Source of the DNA: Flavobacteriales bacterium | GTDB lineage: Bacteria; Bacteroidota; Bacteroidia; Flavobacteriales_F; PHOS-HE28 | Direction: 5' to 3' | Length of the DNA stretch: 64,000 nt | Assembly (NCBI GenBank): GCA_016713875.1 | Contig: JADJOI010000003.1 | Coordinates: 3,348,001 to 3,412,000, forward strand | Shown: in pieces, positions 29,386-37,040 of the stretch | Position numbering within the stretch: position 1 is the first letter of the stretch | Layout of the letters: every line of letters begins with the position of its first letter | Notes under the pieces: model-generated | Database searches by the model: none | What the model saw: the letters and a program-made list of their open reading frames with translations, nothing else | Told to the model about the DNA's origin: nothing | Program-made: the position numbers and the translations under genes

Positions 29386-32300
29386 TCAGAAGCGCATCTT
29401 GCTGGTCTTGCGCCCAGCGCTCTCCATCTCCATCAGTTTCTGTTCGTAGGCCTCCTCGGCGGCGTCCATCCGCTGCTGCAGACGGTCGGCCAGCTCCTGC
29501 TGCTTATGGATCACCTTGGCGGTGGTGACGATGCGGTCCATCACCGCGTGGGTGATGGCCATCTCGCTGCTCACTTTCTCGGCGAAGCGCGGCTCCAGGC
29601 TGGTGTACCAGGCCAGGTTCTCCTCCATGATGGTGAAGAGGCGCTCGGCGAGCGCGTTGGCCTTCTCGCTGCCCCCGGCCTTGTAGAAGGACTCGATCAC
29701 CGGCAGCATGATGCGGTCGAAGGGCACGTTGCGCTCGGGCATCTTCTCCATGGTGAGGTCCAGCACCTTCAGCGCGTCCTCCTTGCGGCCCTCGTCGGTG
29801 AGCGCATCGGCCAGGCTGCTCAGCTGCAGGCGCAGGTTGGTGGTCATGCGCAAGATGTTCTCGTCCAGATAGATGTCCTCCTGGCTGTCCATGTGGCCCC
29901 ACACGAACTTGTTCATCACGTTGTCGAACATCACATCGGTGCCCACGCGCCCGCTGAGGTTGGGGTTGTCGTTCTTGGTGAAGATGGGCACCAGGCGGTA
30001 GGTGAGGCCCTCGAGCTGGAAGTGGTTCTGCAGGCTGAGGTAGCTGTCCGGCCCGGTGGTGACGGCGAAGTAGATGGGGCGGTCCCAGTTGAAGTTGGCC
30101 AACAGGTCCAGCACCATCAGTTGGTTCTTCAGCAGCACCTGCTTGCCGATCTGCCAGTCCACGTTGTCCACGATGAGGGCGGTGTCCTTCAGGGCCACCG
30201 TGCCGTTGTCCACCACCTTGGCACTGTCCACCGGGATGCGGAACTTGTTGGTGGGGAAGTAGGCGTCCTTGGTGCCGCGCTGGAACAGGGTCTGCATGTT
30301 GCGGTCGTTGGCCACGAAGTCCATGGCGGCCTTCACGTCCACGAACACGCCCTTCTGGTTCTGGCTTGGGATCACGGCCACGATGTCGCGGGTGCCCTGG
30401 CGGTACTTCTCGGGGGCCAGGCCGAAGGGCACCGGCGCGCTTTCGTAGGCCTGGCGTCGCATCTGGTCGATGTACCAGTCGGTGTTCAGCAAGCTCAGGT
30501 TCACGATGCGGATGTCGGTACGGATGCCCTCCACCTCCTGGGCGTACCACAGCGGGAAGGTGTCGTTGTCGCCGTTGGTGAAGAGGATGGCGTTGGGGGC
30601 GCAGCTGTTCAGGTAGTCGCTGGCCAGGTCGCGCGCCGGGGTGCGGATCGAGCGGTTGTGATCGTTCCACTCCTCGCCCAGCATGTGCAGGGGCACCAGC
30701 AGGCCCAGGGCGGAGGCCAGAAGGGCGGGCACCCGTTCGCCGCGTGTGGCCTTGCCCAGCACATGGAAGAGCGCAAGCGCGGCGCCGCCGGCCACCGCCA
30801 GGTAGAAGATGGAGTAGCTCACGGCGTGGTCGTCGCCGCTGAGGGTCTCCACCAGGAACTTCAACAGGCCCAGGCCCAGGCCGCCGCCCACGGCGTAGAG
30901 CAGGTCGCGCTGGCTGAGCGCGCGCGCCGCATCGAAGAGGGCGTACACGCCCAGGCCGATCCAGATGGCGAAGGCATAGAAGCTTCCCACGTAGGCGTAG
31001 TCGCGCTCACGTGGCTGCAGCGGCGTCTGGTTCAGGTAGATCACGACGGCGATGCCCGTGAAGAAGAACAGCAGCATCACCACCGACCAGTCGCGCAGGT
31101 GGCGGAAGAGCTGGTACACCAGGCCGATGACGCCCAGCAGCAGCGGCAGCAGGTACAGCTTGTTGTAGGCCTTGTTCCAGGTGAGGCTGCCGGGCAGGTC
31201 CTTCTGGCTGCCGATGCGCTGCTCGTCGATCAGGTCGATGCCGGTGAGCCAGTTGCCGTCCACGATGTTGCCGTGGCCCTGCACGTCGTTCTGGCGGCCG
31301 GCGAAGTTCCACATGAAGTAGCGCCAGTACATCCAGTTGAGCTGGTAGTCCACGAAGAAGCGCATGTTCTCCCCGAAGGTGGGCTTGTTGATGATCGTCG
31401 GCTTGCCCTCGCGGTCGGTGGTGCGGATGGGCGTGCCCTTGAAGCGGCTCCAGGTCTTGTATTCCTCCACGTGGCCGCGCTGGTTGCTGTACATGCGGGG
31501 GAAGAGCATGGTGAAGCGCGGGTCGTACACGGGTTCGGTGCCCTTGCGGGGGTCGGTGATCACGTAGGCGTGGTCGATCTCGTGGCCGGGGTTGGCCTCC
31601 AGCCAGTGCTGCGCCGTCCAGCGGTCATAGAACTGCTTCACGGGGCGGCCACCCTTGGTGGCCTGCCAGGTGGCGGTGTACACCGGGGTGCCGTCCTCGC
31701 GCTCGTTGCTCAGTTCGCTGTCCCAGAACTGGCCGAGCAGCAGGGGCCGGTCGCCGTACTGTTCGCGGTTCAGGTAGCTCAGCAGGTTGAAGACGTTCTC
31801 CGGGTTGTTCTCGTCGATGGGCGGGTTGGCGGTGCTGCGGATCACGATCAGGGCGTAGGTGCTGTAGCCCACGATGATGACGGACACCCCGAGGATGATG
31901 GTGTTGACGATGTCGCGACCCTGGCGCTGGCTCCACAGCAGGCCCCACACGATGAGGCCCACCAGCAGCAGGCCGTAGACCAGGTTGCCGGTGTTGAAGG
32001 GCAGGCCCATGTCGTTCACGAAGCGCAGCTCGAACCAGCCGGCCGTCCTCACCAGGCCCGGGATGATCACCGCCTGGATGGCGCCCAGGATCAGCGCGCT
32101 GATCACCAGGGTCCACAGCACGCCCATCGGGGTCACCTTGTGCTTCTTGAAGTAGTACACGAAGGCGATGGCCGGGATGCACAGCAGGTTCAGCAGGTGC
32201 ACGCCGATGCTCAGGCCCATCAGGTAGGCGATGAGGATGAGCCAGCGCTTGTTGTGGGGCTGGTCGGCCTCGCTCTCCCACTTGAGGATGGCCCAGAACA

Positions 32301-32763
32301 CGATGGCGGTGAAGAAACTGGACAGGGCGTACACCTCGCCTTCCACGGCGCTGAACCAGAAGCTGTCGCTCCAGGTGTAGGCCAGGCTGCCCACCAGGCC
32401 GCTGCCCAGCGCGGCGATCGTGCGGCCGGCGGTGAGGGCCTCGCCATCGCGCGTGGCCAGCTTGTGCGCCATGTGGGTGATGCTCCAGAACAGGAACAGG
32501 ATGGTGAAGGCGCTGGCCAGGGCGCTGAGGACGTTGATGGCCACCGGCACGTGCTCCGGGCTCACGAAGGCGCTGAAGGCGCGCGCCAGGATCATGAACA
32601 GGGGGGCGCCCGGCGGGTGGCCCACCTCCAACTTGTTGGCCGTGGCGATGAACTCCCCGCAATCCCAGAAGCTGGCCGTGGGCTCGATGGTGGCGATGTA
32701 GGTGATGGCGGCCACCAGGAACACGAGCCAGCCGGTGATGATGTTGAGGCGCTTGAAGTCCAT
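29386..32763 (-). CDS. DUF2723 family polytopic membrane protein
   Basis: 1125 aa. The N-terminal 500 residues have many membrane helices and carry the DUF2723 signature: RLNIITGWLVFLVAAITYIATIEPT, SFWDCGEFIATANKLEVGHPPGAPLF and the region around WSDSFWFSAVEGEVYALSSF. The fold is related to GT-C glycosyltransferases (protein O-mannosyltransferase-like), so lipid-linked sugar transfer is a reasonable inference. The C-terminal half (about 720-1125) is soluble, with NGDNDTFPLWYAQEVEGIRTD. Single-copy, long DUF2723 proteins are typical of Bacteroidota. The start ATG at 32763 is supported by the family N-terminus. It lies upstream of the deacetylase gene in the same direction. Confidence 0.92.
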   Translation of the reverse strand: MDFKRLNIITGWLVFLVAAITYIATIEPTASFWDCGEFIATANKLEVGHPPGAPLFMILARAFSAFVSPEHVPVAINVLSALASAFTILFLFWSITHMAHKLATRDGEALTAGRTIAALGSGLVGSLAYTWSDSFWFSAVEGEVYALSSFFTAIVFWAILKWESEADQPHNKRWLILIAYLMGLSIGVHLLNLLCIPAIAFVYYFKKHKVTPMGVLWTLVISALILGAIQAVIIPGLVRTAGWFELRFVNDMGLPFNTGNLVYGLLLVGLIVWGLLWSQRQGRDIVNTIILGVSVIIVGYSTYALIVIRSTANPPIDENNPENVFNLLSYLNREQYGDRPLLLGQFWDSELSNEREDGTPVYTATWQATKGGRPVKQFYDRWTAQHWLEANPGHEIDHAYVITDPRKGTEPVYDPRFTMLFPRMYSNQRGHVEEYKTWSRFKGTPIRTTDREGKPTIINKPTFGENMRFFVDYQLNWMYWRYFMWNFAGRQNDVQGHGNIVDGNWLTGIDLIDEQRIGSQKDLPGSLTWNKAYNKLYLLPLLLGVIGLVYQLFRHLRDWSVVMLLFFFTGIAVVIYLNQTPLQPRERDYAYVGSFYAFAIWIGLGVYALFDAARALSQRDLLYAVGGGLGLGLLKFLVETLSGDDHAVSYSIFYLAVAGGAALALFHVLGKATRGERVPALLASALGLLVPLHMLGEEWNDHNRSIRTPARDLASDYLNSCAPNAILFTNGDNDTFPLWYAQEVEGIRTDIRIVNLSLLNTDWYIDQMRRQAYESAPVPFGLAPEKYRQGTRDIVAVIPSQNQKGVFVDVKAAMDFVANDRNMQTLFQRGTKDAYFPTNKFRIPVDSAKVVDNGTVALKDTALIVDNVDWQIGKQVLLKNQLMVLDLLANFNWDRPIYFAVTTGPDSYLSLQNHFQLEGLTYRLVPIFTKNDNPNLSGRVGTDVMFDNVMNKFVWGHMDSQEDIYLDENILRMTTNLRLQLSSLADALTDEGRKEDALKVLDLTMEKMPERNVPFDRIMLPVIESFYKAGGSEKANALAERLFTIMEENLAWYTSLEPRFAEKVSSEMAITHAVMDRIVTTAKVIHKQQELADRLQQRMDAAEEAYEQKLMEMESAGRKTSKMRF

Positions 32764-32932
32764 GCGGGGAAAGGTCCGGGGGATGAGGCCTGCCTACCCG
32801 CCACGGGATCAGGGGGTTCCGGCAAGGCGAGGGCGAAAGTACCGAAAGGCGGCGGGAGGGGGGCGTGCGGGGTGACGCGGCGGTGGAGCGGGTGCGTGCC
32901 GGGCACCGCTGCTGTGGCCTTGGACCGCCCCC

Positions 32933-32965
32933 TTGCGGCGGATCCGGTGTCAATGCCTACTTTTG
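32933..32965 (+). promoter_or_regulatory. Probable Bacteroidota-type promoter for tRNA-Gln
   Basis: TACTTTTG (32958-32965) matches the -7 consensus TAnnTTTG exactly. TTG at 32933-32935 is 22 bases upstream, slightly longer than the usual spacing. The tRNA begins 43 bases after the box. Confidence 0.55.
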
Positions 32966-33008
32966 CCGCGCTTTGGCGGGTCGACCCCGCCAAGCCCAGG
33001 TGCAGCGA

Positions 33009-33081
33009 TGGCCGATGGTGTAACTGGCAACACGTCTGATTTTGGTTCAGAAGAGTCTAGGTTCGAGCCCTAGTCGGCCAA
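33009..33081 (+). tRNA. tRNA-Gln (anticodon TTG)
   Basis: Acceptor stem TGGCCGA (33009-33015) pairs with TCGGCCA (33074-33080), with discriminator A at 33081; CCA is not encoded. The anticodon stem TCTGA/TCAGA encloses the loop TTTTGGT, which places TTG at 34-36. The T arm GGTTCGAGCCC is standard. A strong terminator follows immediately. The last 16 bases plus the terminator are duplicated 130 bases downstream. Confidence 0.95.
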
Positions 33082-33085
33082 CTGG

Positions 33086-33113
33086 AAAGCCCCGCGTGAA
33101 GCGGGGCTTTTCG
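33086..33113 (+). terminator. Intrinsic terminator after tRNA-Gln
   Basis: Perfect 10-bp arms AAAGCCCCGC (33086-33095) and GCGGGGCTTT (33101-33110), loop GTGAA, followed by TTTTC. Confidence 0.85.
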
Positions 33114-33215
33114 TTGGCCGACGGCCATGTGCGCGGCACATGGCAGGGCCGAAAGGCGCTGGGCGAGAAGTTCATCCCGCCGCTTGGAGGCGGGAAGCCC
33201 TGGTCGGCCAACTGG

Positions 33216-33243
33216 AAAGCCCCGCGTGAAGCGGGGCTTTTCG
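33216..33243 (+). terminator. Duplicate of the tRNA-Gln terminator
   Basis: Identical hairpin (AAAGCCCCGC-GTGAA-GCGGGGCTTT) in the second copy of the 61-base repeat. It lies upstream of the DUF898 gene and would insulate it from the tRNA transcript. Confidence 0.8.
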
Positions 33244-33326
33244 TTGGCCGACGGCCGAAGGCGCAGCGTTCGTTGGCGCACCGGTAGGCGCTGAGCGGGG
33301 CTTCGTGTTCCGCTCCCGGCACCCCC

Positions 33327-33356
33327 TTGCCCACATCATCCCTCCGGTTACCTTCG
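33327..33356 (+). promoter_or_regulatory. Possible promoter for the DUF898/M48 operon
   Basis: TTG at 33327-33329, then 19 bases, then TACCTTCG (33349-33356), close to TAnnTTTG. The ATG of the next gene is at 33377. Pattern match only. Confidence 0.4.
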
Positions 33357-33376
33357 GTCGCAAACCCCGCTTGCGC

Positions 33377-34339
33377 ATGGAGCTTCTCACCCCCCAGCAC
33401 CGCCTGGCCTTCAAGGGCAAGGGCGGCGACCTCTTCGCCGTGCTCATCGTCAACTGGCTGCTCACCATGGTCACCCTCGGCCTGTACTACCCATGGGCCA
33501 AGGTGCGCCGGCTCAAGTACTACTATGAGCACACCGAGCTGGACGGGCATCCCTTCCACTTCCACGGCACGGGGCGCGAGATGTTCATCGGCTTCATCAA
33601 GGCCGTGGGCCTGCTGGTGCTGCTCTACGGTGCCTTCTTCGGCCTGGCCATGCTGCAGGAGGCCTGGGCCAGCGTGCTCGGCTTCCTGGTCCTCTTCGGC
33701 GGCCTGCTGCTCCTGCTGCCGCTGATCATCCACGGCACCTACCGCTACCGCATGAGCCGCAGCAGCTGGCGCGGCATCCACTTCGGGTACCGCGGCGACC
33801 GCAACGAGCTGTACCGCATCTGCCTGCGCGACGGCCTGCTCACGCTGGTCACCCTGGGCATCTACGGCAGCTGGTTCACCATCAACCTGCGCAACTACGT
33901 GATGAGCCATGTGCGCTGGGGCAGCTCGCAGTTCGCCTACAAGGGCGACGGGCTCGACTTCTTCCTGATGAACCTGAAGGGCTACTTCCTCACCTTGTTC
34001 ACTCTGGGCATCTACGGGTTCTGGTGGCAGAAGGACCTGTTCCACTACTATGTGGACCACCTCAGCTGGACCTTCAGCGATGGCAGGCGCCTGCAGTTCA
34101 AGGGCACATCCACAGGCGGGGGCTTCTTCGGCCTCATCATCACCAACGTCCTGCTGGTGATCTTCACCTTCGGCATCGGCTACGCTTGGGCCGAGGTGCG
34201 CACCATGCGCTTCATCCTGGCGAACATCGCCATGGTGGGCGACGCCGACCTGAACAACGTGGCGCAGACCGAACAGGAGCACAAGGGCGCGCTGGCCGAG
34301 GAGCTGGGCGACCTGATGGACATCGGCATCTTCCTGTGA
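33377..34339 (+). CDS. DUF898 family (YjgN-like) inner-membrane protein
   Basis: 320 aa from ATG 33377 (MELLTPQHRLAFKGKGGDLF); an upstream in-frame start at 33305 would overlap the promoter-like sequence. DUF898 has repeated units of the form F-x-G-x-G-x-x-x-F followed by two hydrophobic helices and W-A-K-V-R. They are seen here as FKGKGGDLFAVLIVNWLL, YPWAKVRRLKYYYEHTEL, FAYKGDGLDFFLMNLKGYFL and FKGTSTGGGFFGLIITNVLL. At least six membrane helices are expected. The cellular role is unknown. The stop overlaps the start of the M48 protease gene (GTGA), so the two are coupled; this pairing suggests a joint role at the membrane. Confidence 0.9.
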   Translation: MELLTPQHRLAFKGKGGDLFAVLIVNWLLTMVTLGLYYPWAKVRRLKYYYEHTELDGHPFHFHGTGREMFIGFIKAVGLLVLLYGAFFGLAMLQEAWASVLGFLVLFGGLLLLLPLIIHGTYRYRMSRSSWRGIHFGYRGDRNELYRICLRDGLLTLVTLGIYGSWFTINLRNYVMSHVRWGSSQFAYKGDGLDFFLMNLKGYFLTLFTLGIYGFWWQKDLFHYYVDHLSWTFSDGRRLQFKGTSTGGGFFGLIITNVLLVIFTFGIGYAWAEVRTMRFILANIAMVGDADLNNVAQTEQEHKGALAEELGDLMDIGIFL

Positions 34340-35448
34340 GCGAAGGGGTGGAGGCCGTCCTGTACGACGGCGTGAGCAGCAAGCCGATCGAGGCGCGGGT
34401 GAGCGTGCGCGAGCCCAACGCCCTGGCGGTGGAGCACGGAAGCGAGCGCTTCACCTGGCCGCTGGAGCACACGGGGCTGCAGTGGGAGCGCACGCGGGAC
34501 ACGCTGCGCATCAGCTTCGGGGAGTTCCCCCGGCGGGTGCTCATCGTACGCGACCCGCTCTTCATCCGCAGCTTCGTGCTGCGCATGCGTTACACGGGGC
34601 GCCAGGGGGTGTACGACCGCCTGCTGGGGGTGGCGCGCAGCGGGCCGGTGCTCTTCTTCCTGGGCGTGGCGGTGCTGCTGGTGGCCAGCTACGTGTGGCT
34701 GCTGCCCTGGGCGGCGGAAGGCGTGGCCATGCTGATGCCACGCTCCGTGGACCAGCAACTGGGTGCCGCCGCCTGGGGCACCATGGCCCCCACGCTCGAC
34801 GAGGACACCGCGCGCAGCCGCACCCTGCAACGCTTCGGCGATGCCTTACAGCTCAGCCCCGACCATCCGCTCACCTTCCATGTGGTGCGCGATGATCAGG
34901 TCAACGCCTTCGCGCTGCCCGGCGGCCACATCGTGGTGTTCACCGGCATCCTGGAGCGCATGGACCTGCCGGAGGAGCTGGCGGCGCTGCTGGCGCACGA
35001 GGGCACGCACGTGCAGGAGCGCCACAGCACGCGCATGCTGATGCGGCAGCTGGCCAGCTACGTCTTCCTCAGCCTCATCATCGGCGACGCCAGCGCCATC
35101 GCGGCCGTGGTGGCCGAGCATGCGGACAACGTGCGCAACCTGTCGTACTCGCGCGGGCTGGAGACGGACGCCGACCGGCATGGCATGGAGCGCATGCACG
35201 CCCGCGGGGTGGACCCCAACGGCATGGTGGGCCTGTTGCAGCTGCTGCAGGAGGAGGCGGTGGATCTGCCGGCGGCCATGGAGTTCCTCAGCAGCCATCC
35301 GCTCACCGCTGAACGCGTGGCCGAGGCCGAGCGGCTGGCGGCGCAGATGGGTGATCCGGTCGTTGCGCGCCCTCCGCTGGACGGCTTGTTCGCGGCGTTG
35401 ACGACGCCCGAGGTCAAGGAGATCCCGGTGGGGACAGCCGCCGAATAG
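34336..35448 (+). CDS. M48 family zinc metalloprotease with membrane anchor
   Basis: 370 aa from GTG 34336, which overlaps the previous stop; this start gives VSEGVEAVLYDGVSSKPIEA, and no ATG fits better. The N-terminal domain of about 90 residues resembles the cytosolic part seen in DUF898-linked proteases. One helix follows (VLFFLGVAVLLVASYVWLLP), then the M48 peptidase domain with NAFALPGGHIVVFTG, the zinc motif HEGTH (HExxH) and the distal ligand region SRGLETDADRHGMERM. The C-terminal HPLTAERVAEAERLA is typical. It probably degrades misfolded envelope proteins (BepA/HtpX-like), substrate unknown. The displaced aspS tail begins two bases after its stop. Confidence 0.9.
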   Translation: MSEGVEAVLYDGVSSKPIEARVSVREPNALAVEHGSERFTWPLEHTGLQWERTRDTLRISFGEFPRRVLIVRDPLFIRSFVLRMRYTGRQGVYDRLLGVARSGPVLFFLGVAVLLVASYVWLLPWAAEGVAMLMPRSVDQQLGAAAWGTMAPTLDEDTARSRTLQRFGDALQLSPDHPLTFHVVRDDQVNAFALPGGHIVVFTGILERMDLPEELAALLAHEGTHVQERHSTRMLMRQLASYVFLSLIIGDASAIAAVVAEHADNVRNLSYSRGLETDADRHGMERMHARGVDPNGMVGLLQLLQEEAVDLPAAMEFLSSHPLTAERVAEAERLAAQMGDPVVARPPLDGLFAALTTPEVKEIPVGTAAE

Positions 35449-35449
35449 C

Positions 35450-35584
35450 TCAGCCCTTCACCACGATCCCCAACTCCTTGAGCTGCTCATCGTCGATGCG
35501 GCTCGGCGCGTCGATCATCACGTCTCGGCCGGCGTTGTTCTTCGGGAAGGCGATGAACTCGCGGATGTCGGTGCGGTGGCCGAA
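35450..35584 (-). pseudogene. aspS: Displaced 3' end of aspS
   Basis: Reading the minus strand gives FGHRTDIREFIAFPKNNAG, then GRDVMIDAPSRI and a terminal DDEQLKELGIVVKG stop, i.e. the last 45 codons of aspartyl-tRNA synthetase with no upstream gene. 92 bases (35493-35584) match 39504-39595 in the intact aspS with a single mismatch, whereas the final 40-45 bases differ clearly (RIDDEQLKELGIVVKG here, RIDEIQLQELGIAVKG there). It looks like the original 3' end left behind when the 35585-39503 island entered aspS. Confidence 0.9.
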
Positions 35585-35613
35585 ACCCTGGCATCCAGCG
35601 CCTTGGCCGGACG

Positions 35614-35686
35614 GACAATGACAATGTTGTCAAGTTGTTTGACAATGACGACATTGTTAATATGTTTGCCAACAGGTCCATTGTCA
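35614..35686 (+). promoter_or_regulatory. AT-rich control region with repeated GACAATG and nested dyads
   Basis: GACAATG occurs at 35614, 35620 and 35641, and inverted as CATTGTC at 35680 and ACATTGT at 35651. TGTCAA (35628-35633) and TTGACA (35639-35644) form a perfect inverted repeat with a 5-base spacer, nested inside ACAATG (35621-35626) / CATTGT (35652-35657). Such a cluster looks like a repressor operator overlapping the promoter of the island operon. Confidence 0.5.
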
Positions 35687-35688
35687 TC

Positions 35689-36852
35689 ATGATCCGCTTC
35701 AATACCGTCGTAGGGGCCGTAGCTGAGGGCGATAGCTACTTGGGCCGCCCGCGCCTGGTCCGCAAGTTCTGGAAGCATGTGGCCGCCGGCGAGCACTTGC
35801 TCATGGCCGCCCCTCGCCGCGTGGGCAAGACCTCGTTCATGCGCGATGTGGAACGGGAGCCAGAGCCCGGCTTCCATCCCGTCTACCTCATCGTGGAATC
35901 GGCCAGGGATGAGAAGGACCTCTTCCGCAAGCTGTACGCGAAGGCGATCGAGATGGTCTCCACCAAGGTCGAACTGACCAGAAAGTTGGGCGCCTTATGG
36001 AAGCGGCTGAGCGTTGAGGTCACGACTGACGGCCTGAAGCTGACCGCGGCTGACGCCGACAGCTACAACGATCTGCTGATCCTTCTGAAAGGACTGCCCG
36101 CGAAGGAGCACTTCGTTTTCCTCGTGGATGAGTTCTCACAGGCTGTGGAGAACATCCGCAAGATCCACGGAGCGGAAGCGGCGGTGGGGCTGCTGCACAA
36201 GATGCGTGAACTGCGTCAGGACCCCGATGTGGTGAAGCGCGTGAGCTTCGTGTTCGCCGGATCGGTGGGGCTGGAGCAGATCGTCGGCAAGCTCAACGCC
36301 TCGCACGCGATCAACGATGTGCTGGCCTTCGACATGCCGCCGTTCACGCCCAAGGAGGCACATGCCTTGCTCGAGCGGATCCTCGATGGCTCGGGTGCCG
36401 ACATGCCCATGCCGGTGCGCGAACACCTGCTGGAGAAGCTCGTCTGGCTCATCCCGTTCTTCATCCAGGTGGTGATGAACGAAGTGGAGGAGATCCTCAA
36501 CGAAGAGGAGGGCACCACAGTGACCAAGAAGCTCGTGGACCACGCGTTCACCAAAGCGCTCGCGAAACGCAACTACTACGACCACTGGCATCAACGCCTC
36601 AGCATCCTGTTCGACACGCTCGAGCGCCGGTACGCCAAGGAGGTGCTGAACCTGTGCAGCGCGGGTAAGCCTGTGGCCATGGACAAGGTGCATGACATCG
36701 GGACCACCAAACACAAGCTGCCCGATACCTACATGGATATCGTGCGCAGCCTCATCCACGATGGTTATCTGGTGCGCGATGGTGACGCACGAGCGCTCCG
36801 GTTCGCATCACCCTTGCTCATGCGCTGGTGGGCACAGACCATCGCCCCATGA
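35689..36852 (+). CDS. AAA/STAND-like P-loop ATPase (island gene 1)
   Basis: 387 aa from ATG 35689 (MIRFNTVVGAVAEGDSYLGR); ATG 35662 would add nine residues and lies in the dyad region. An N-terminal NTPase domain has Walker A MAAPRRVGKTS (about residue 40), Walker B HFVFLVDEFSQ (about 145) and a sensor-like FVFAGSVGLEQ. The family is the archaeal-ATPase-like group common in Bacteroidota, often of unknown function. The C-terminal 150 residues are helical with a winged-helix-like end (LVRDGDARALRFASPLLMRW), similar to STAND regulators. No nuclease or membrane segment is seen. The stop overlaps the start of the small membrane protein (ATGA). Role unknown; a defence or regulatory role is only a guess from the mobile context. 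Confidence 0.85.
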   Translation: MIRFNTVVGAVAEGDSYLGRPRLVRKFWKHVAAGEHLLMAAPRRVGKTSFMRDVEREPEPGFHPVYLIVESARDEKDLFRKLYAKAIEMVSTKVELTRKLGALWKRLSVEVTTDGLKLTAADADSYNDLLILLKGLPAKEHFVFLVDEFSQAVENIRKIHGAEAAVGLLHKMRELRQDPDVVKRVSFVFAGSVGLEQIVGKLNASHAINDVLAFDMPPFTPKEAHALLERILDGSGADMPMPVREHLLEKLVWLIPFFIQVVMNEVEEILNEEEGTTVTKKLVDHAFTKALAKRNYYDHWHQRLSILFDTLERRYAKEVLNLCSAGKPVAMDKVHDIGTTKHKLPDTYMDIVRSLIHDGYLVRDGDARALRFASPLLMRWWAQTIAP

Positions 36853-37007
36853 ACACTGCGCTCGGGATCACCCTCGCTGTTTGCGCAACGGTCATCGTGC
36901 TCACGATGCTCCTGCGCCGTTGCGACAACGGTCGCATCCTCGCGCTTTCCCGCTTCTTCCGCGACCTGTTCGCCCCCTTCACCTTCCGCCGCACCGACCG
37001 CACGTGA
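36849..37007 (+). CDS. 52-aa single-helix membrane protein (island gene 2)
   Basis: ATG 36849 overlaps the stop of the upstream ATPase (ATGA). The protein starts MNTALGITLAVCATVIVLTM, one clear membrane helix, followed by the basic stretch LLRRC and an Arg/Phe-rich tail (SRFFRDLFAPFTFRRTDRT). The positive-inside rule would place the tail in the cytoplasm. The next gene starts 34 bases after the stop. The coupling and clean open frame argue it is real. Possible roles include a membrane anchor for the ATPases or a small toxic effector; the sequence does not decide. Confidence 0.6.
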   Translation: MNTALGITLAVCATVIVLTMLLRRCDNGRILALSRFFRDLFAPFTFRRTDRT

Positions 37008-37040
37008 TCCAGCGCCTACGCCAGGCTACGGCGTGCAAGC

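Larger units (their letters stand above)
33066..33256 (+). repeat. Direct repeat of tRNA-Gln 3' end plus terminator
   Basis: 61 bases at 33066-33126 recur at 33196-33256 with one mismatch (A/G at the position 33072/33202). The copy contains the 3' part of the tRNA T-arm and acceptor strand plus the complete terminator hairpin. About 70 bases of unrelated sequence lie between, including the palindromic ATGTGCGCGGCACAT and a CCCGCC...GGCGGG dyad. This looks like an attachment-site-like or recombination scar. Confidence 0.85.

Noticed and set aside
29128..33039. Antisense frame of about 1300 codons opposite DUF2723 and deacetylase genes
   Set aside because: Translation is Val/His/Ala/Gln-rich without domains, and the opposite strand has clear family matches.
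35487..35702. Small minus-strand frame of 71 codons near the island edge
   Set aside because: It reads the aspS remnant in the wrong frame and joins it to the AT-rich leader.
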